Notes under the pieces: model-generated
What the model saw: only the letters and a program-made list of their open reading frames with translations
The model's database searches: none
What the model was told of the DNA's origin: nothing
Made by a program: the position numbers and the translations under genes
In this document: one piece after another, positions 5,661 to 6,588 of the stretch
How positions within the stretch are numbered: the first letter of the stretch is position 1
How the letters are laid out: the number at the start of each line of letters is the position of its first letter
NCBI GenBank assembly: GCA_003519545.1
Contig: DOWN01000191.1
Coordinates: forward strand, 1 to 6,588
DNA: 6,588 nucleotides
Reading direction: 5' to 3'
Source: Bacteroidota bacterium
Lineage (GTDB): Bacteria > Bacteroidota > Ignavibacteria > Tepidaquicellales > Tepidaquicellaceae

Positions 5661-6588
5661 TTAATTCTGAGTTAATTTTCTGAAGATATCTTCAAGAGAA
5701 GTTTCTTCCTGATGTAAACCGAGAATTATTAAATTATGGGATACAATTTTTTTAAATAAATCTTCTCTAAGGTCATGACCTTTTTTTCCGGTAATATGAA
5801 ATTTCCAACTTAAAGAATCTTCCATATCAAACCTTGCCTGTTCAACACCTTTTAGAGAACGGATTTCCTGTAATATTTTTTCACGGTTAGTAGATTGATC
5901 TTTTTTAACTATCAAATCAATAACTACCTGACCTTGAAACTGTGCCTGTAAAGATTCAGGCGTTCCGTCAGCAACAATTTCTCCATTGTTAATAATAAGA
6001 ACTCTGTCACAAGTTGCCTGAACTTCCTGAAGGATATGTGTAGATAAAATTAATGTTTTTTGTTTTCCGAGATCACGGATTAGCTTTCTGATTTCGACAA
6101 TTTGATTAGGGTCAAGTCCTGAAGTAGGTTCATCAAGAATCAATACATCCGGTTCGTTAATCATCGCCTGAGCCAAGCCAACTCTTTGTTTATAACCTTT
6201 TGAAAGTTGTCCGATATTTTTATGCTTCATATCCTGAAGACCACATTTATCAATGACATTTTCAACAGCTGATTTTACATTTGATTTAGGAACGCCATCA
6301 AGTTCAGCAGCATAATTAAGATAATCAACAACGTTCATATCAAGATACAAAGGATTTGTTTCAGGCAGATAACCGATTTTTTTTCTGACTGATAAAGAAT
6401 CAGTTTCAGTATCAATCCCTTCAACGAAAATTTTACCTTCGTTTTGAGTTAAATACGTGGTTATCATTTTCATCGTAGTAGATTTTCCTGCCCCGTTAGG
6501 TCCAAGAAAACCAACAATTTCACCTTTGTTAATCTCGAAAGAAATATTGTTAACAGCCGCTTGAGTTCCGTAATACTTGGTTAAATTT
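5661..6588 (-). CDS. gldA: ABC transporter ATP-binding protein, GldA-like (5' end beyond window)
   Basis: This cytoplasmic ATPase would drive the GldF-like permease. The gene runs off the right edge: the open frame continues upstream of the first internal ATG (6473) through NLTKYYGTQAAVNNISFEIN and the Walker A motif, so starting at 6473 would remove the nucleotide-binding site. In the 308 visible residues the motifs are Walker A GPNGAGKST (29-37), Q-loop region GYLPE (72-76, with Glu at the usual Gln position), signature LSKGYKQR (128-135), Walker B VLILDEP (148-154) with catalytic Glu153, D-loop SGLDP, and H-loop His184. A C-terminal domain of about 90 residues follows, as in GldA/NatA-type exporter ATPases. 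By family comparison only a few N-terminal residues are missing. It is the first visible gene of the module and the promoter is outside the window. Confidence 0.93.
   Translation of the reverse strand, partial: NLTKYYGTQAAVNNISFEINKGEIVGFLGPNGAGKSTTMKMITTYLTQNEGKIFVEGIDTETDSLSVRKKIGYLPETNPLYLDMNVVDYLNYAAELDGVPKSNVKSAVENVIDKCGLQDMKHKNIGQLSKGYKQRVGLAQAMINEPDVLILDEPTSGLDPNQIVEIRKLIRDLGKQKTLILSTHILQEVQATCDRVLIINNGEIVADGTPESLQAQFQGQVVIDLIVKKDQSTNREKILQEIRSLKGVEQARFDMEDSLSWKFHITGKKGHDLREDLFKKIVSHNLIILGLHQEETSLEDIFRKLTQN

Noticed and set aside
5657..5668. 12-bp palindrome AGAATTAATTCT across the ATPase stop codon
   Set aside because: There is no loop, no U-tract and no promoter context; most of it is fixed by coding and stop-codon sequence in AT-rich DNA.
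6471..6473. ATG at 6473 as the start of the ATPase gene
   Set aside because: The same frame stays open to the window edge and encodes the Walker A motif and the preceding strand upstream of this ATG, so the gene is 5'-truncated by the window and does not start here.

Overview
The window looks like chromosomal DNA from a low-GC member of the Bacteroidota/Chlorobiota/Ignavibacteriota (FCB) group. Four observations support this. The rRNA promoter fits the TTG / TAnnTTTG type used by that group's housekeeping sigma factor. None of the five complete genes has a clear Shine-Dalgarno sequence. A GldA-GldF-GldG-type ABC module is present. The 16S 5' region reads GGACGAACGCTGGCGGCGTG rather than the GGATGAACGCTAGCGGCAGG typical of core Bacteroidetes, which leans towards Ignavibacteria or a relative. 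The lineage call is an inference; the 16S fragment should be searched to settle it.

All genes lie on the minus strand, so transcription runs from high to low coordinates. First is a four-gene ABC-2 export-type module: an ATPase (5' end outside the window), a six-TM permease, a GldG-type auxiliary membrane protein and a DUF4340 membrane-anchored protein, spaced 28, 9 and 2 bp apart. A 58-bp gap with an A/U-only hairpin and U-tract separates it from plsY and gpsA, which are 6 bp apart. GpsA makes sn-glycerol 3-phosphate and PlsY acylates it, so these two genes encode consecutive steps at the start of phospholipid synthesis. After gpsA comes a 289-bp non-coding region, then the 5' 327 nt of a 16S rRNA gene that runs off the left edge.

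The non-coding region (328-616) is the most informative part. It holds a good promoter match (454-484), a boxA-like antitermination element (421-433) and two perfect leader hairpins (388-413 and 332-346). An 11-bp inverted repeat brackets the promoter core (449-509). No convincing terminator follows gpsA, so read-through into the rRNA operon is possible.

I found no mobile element, CRISPR array, tRNA or broken gene, and no clearly new system. The least understood components are the GldG/DUF4340 pair and the architecture of the rRNA leader.
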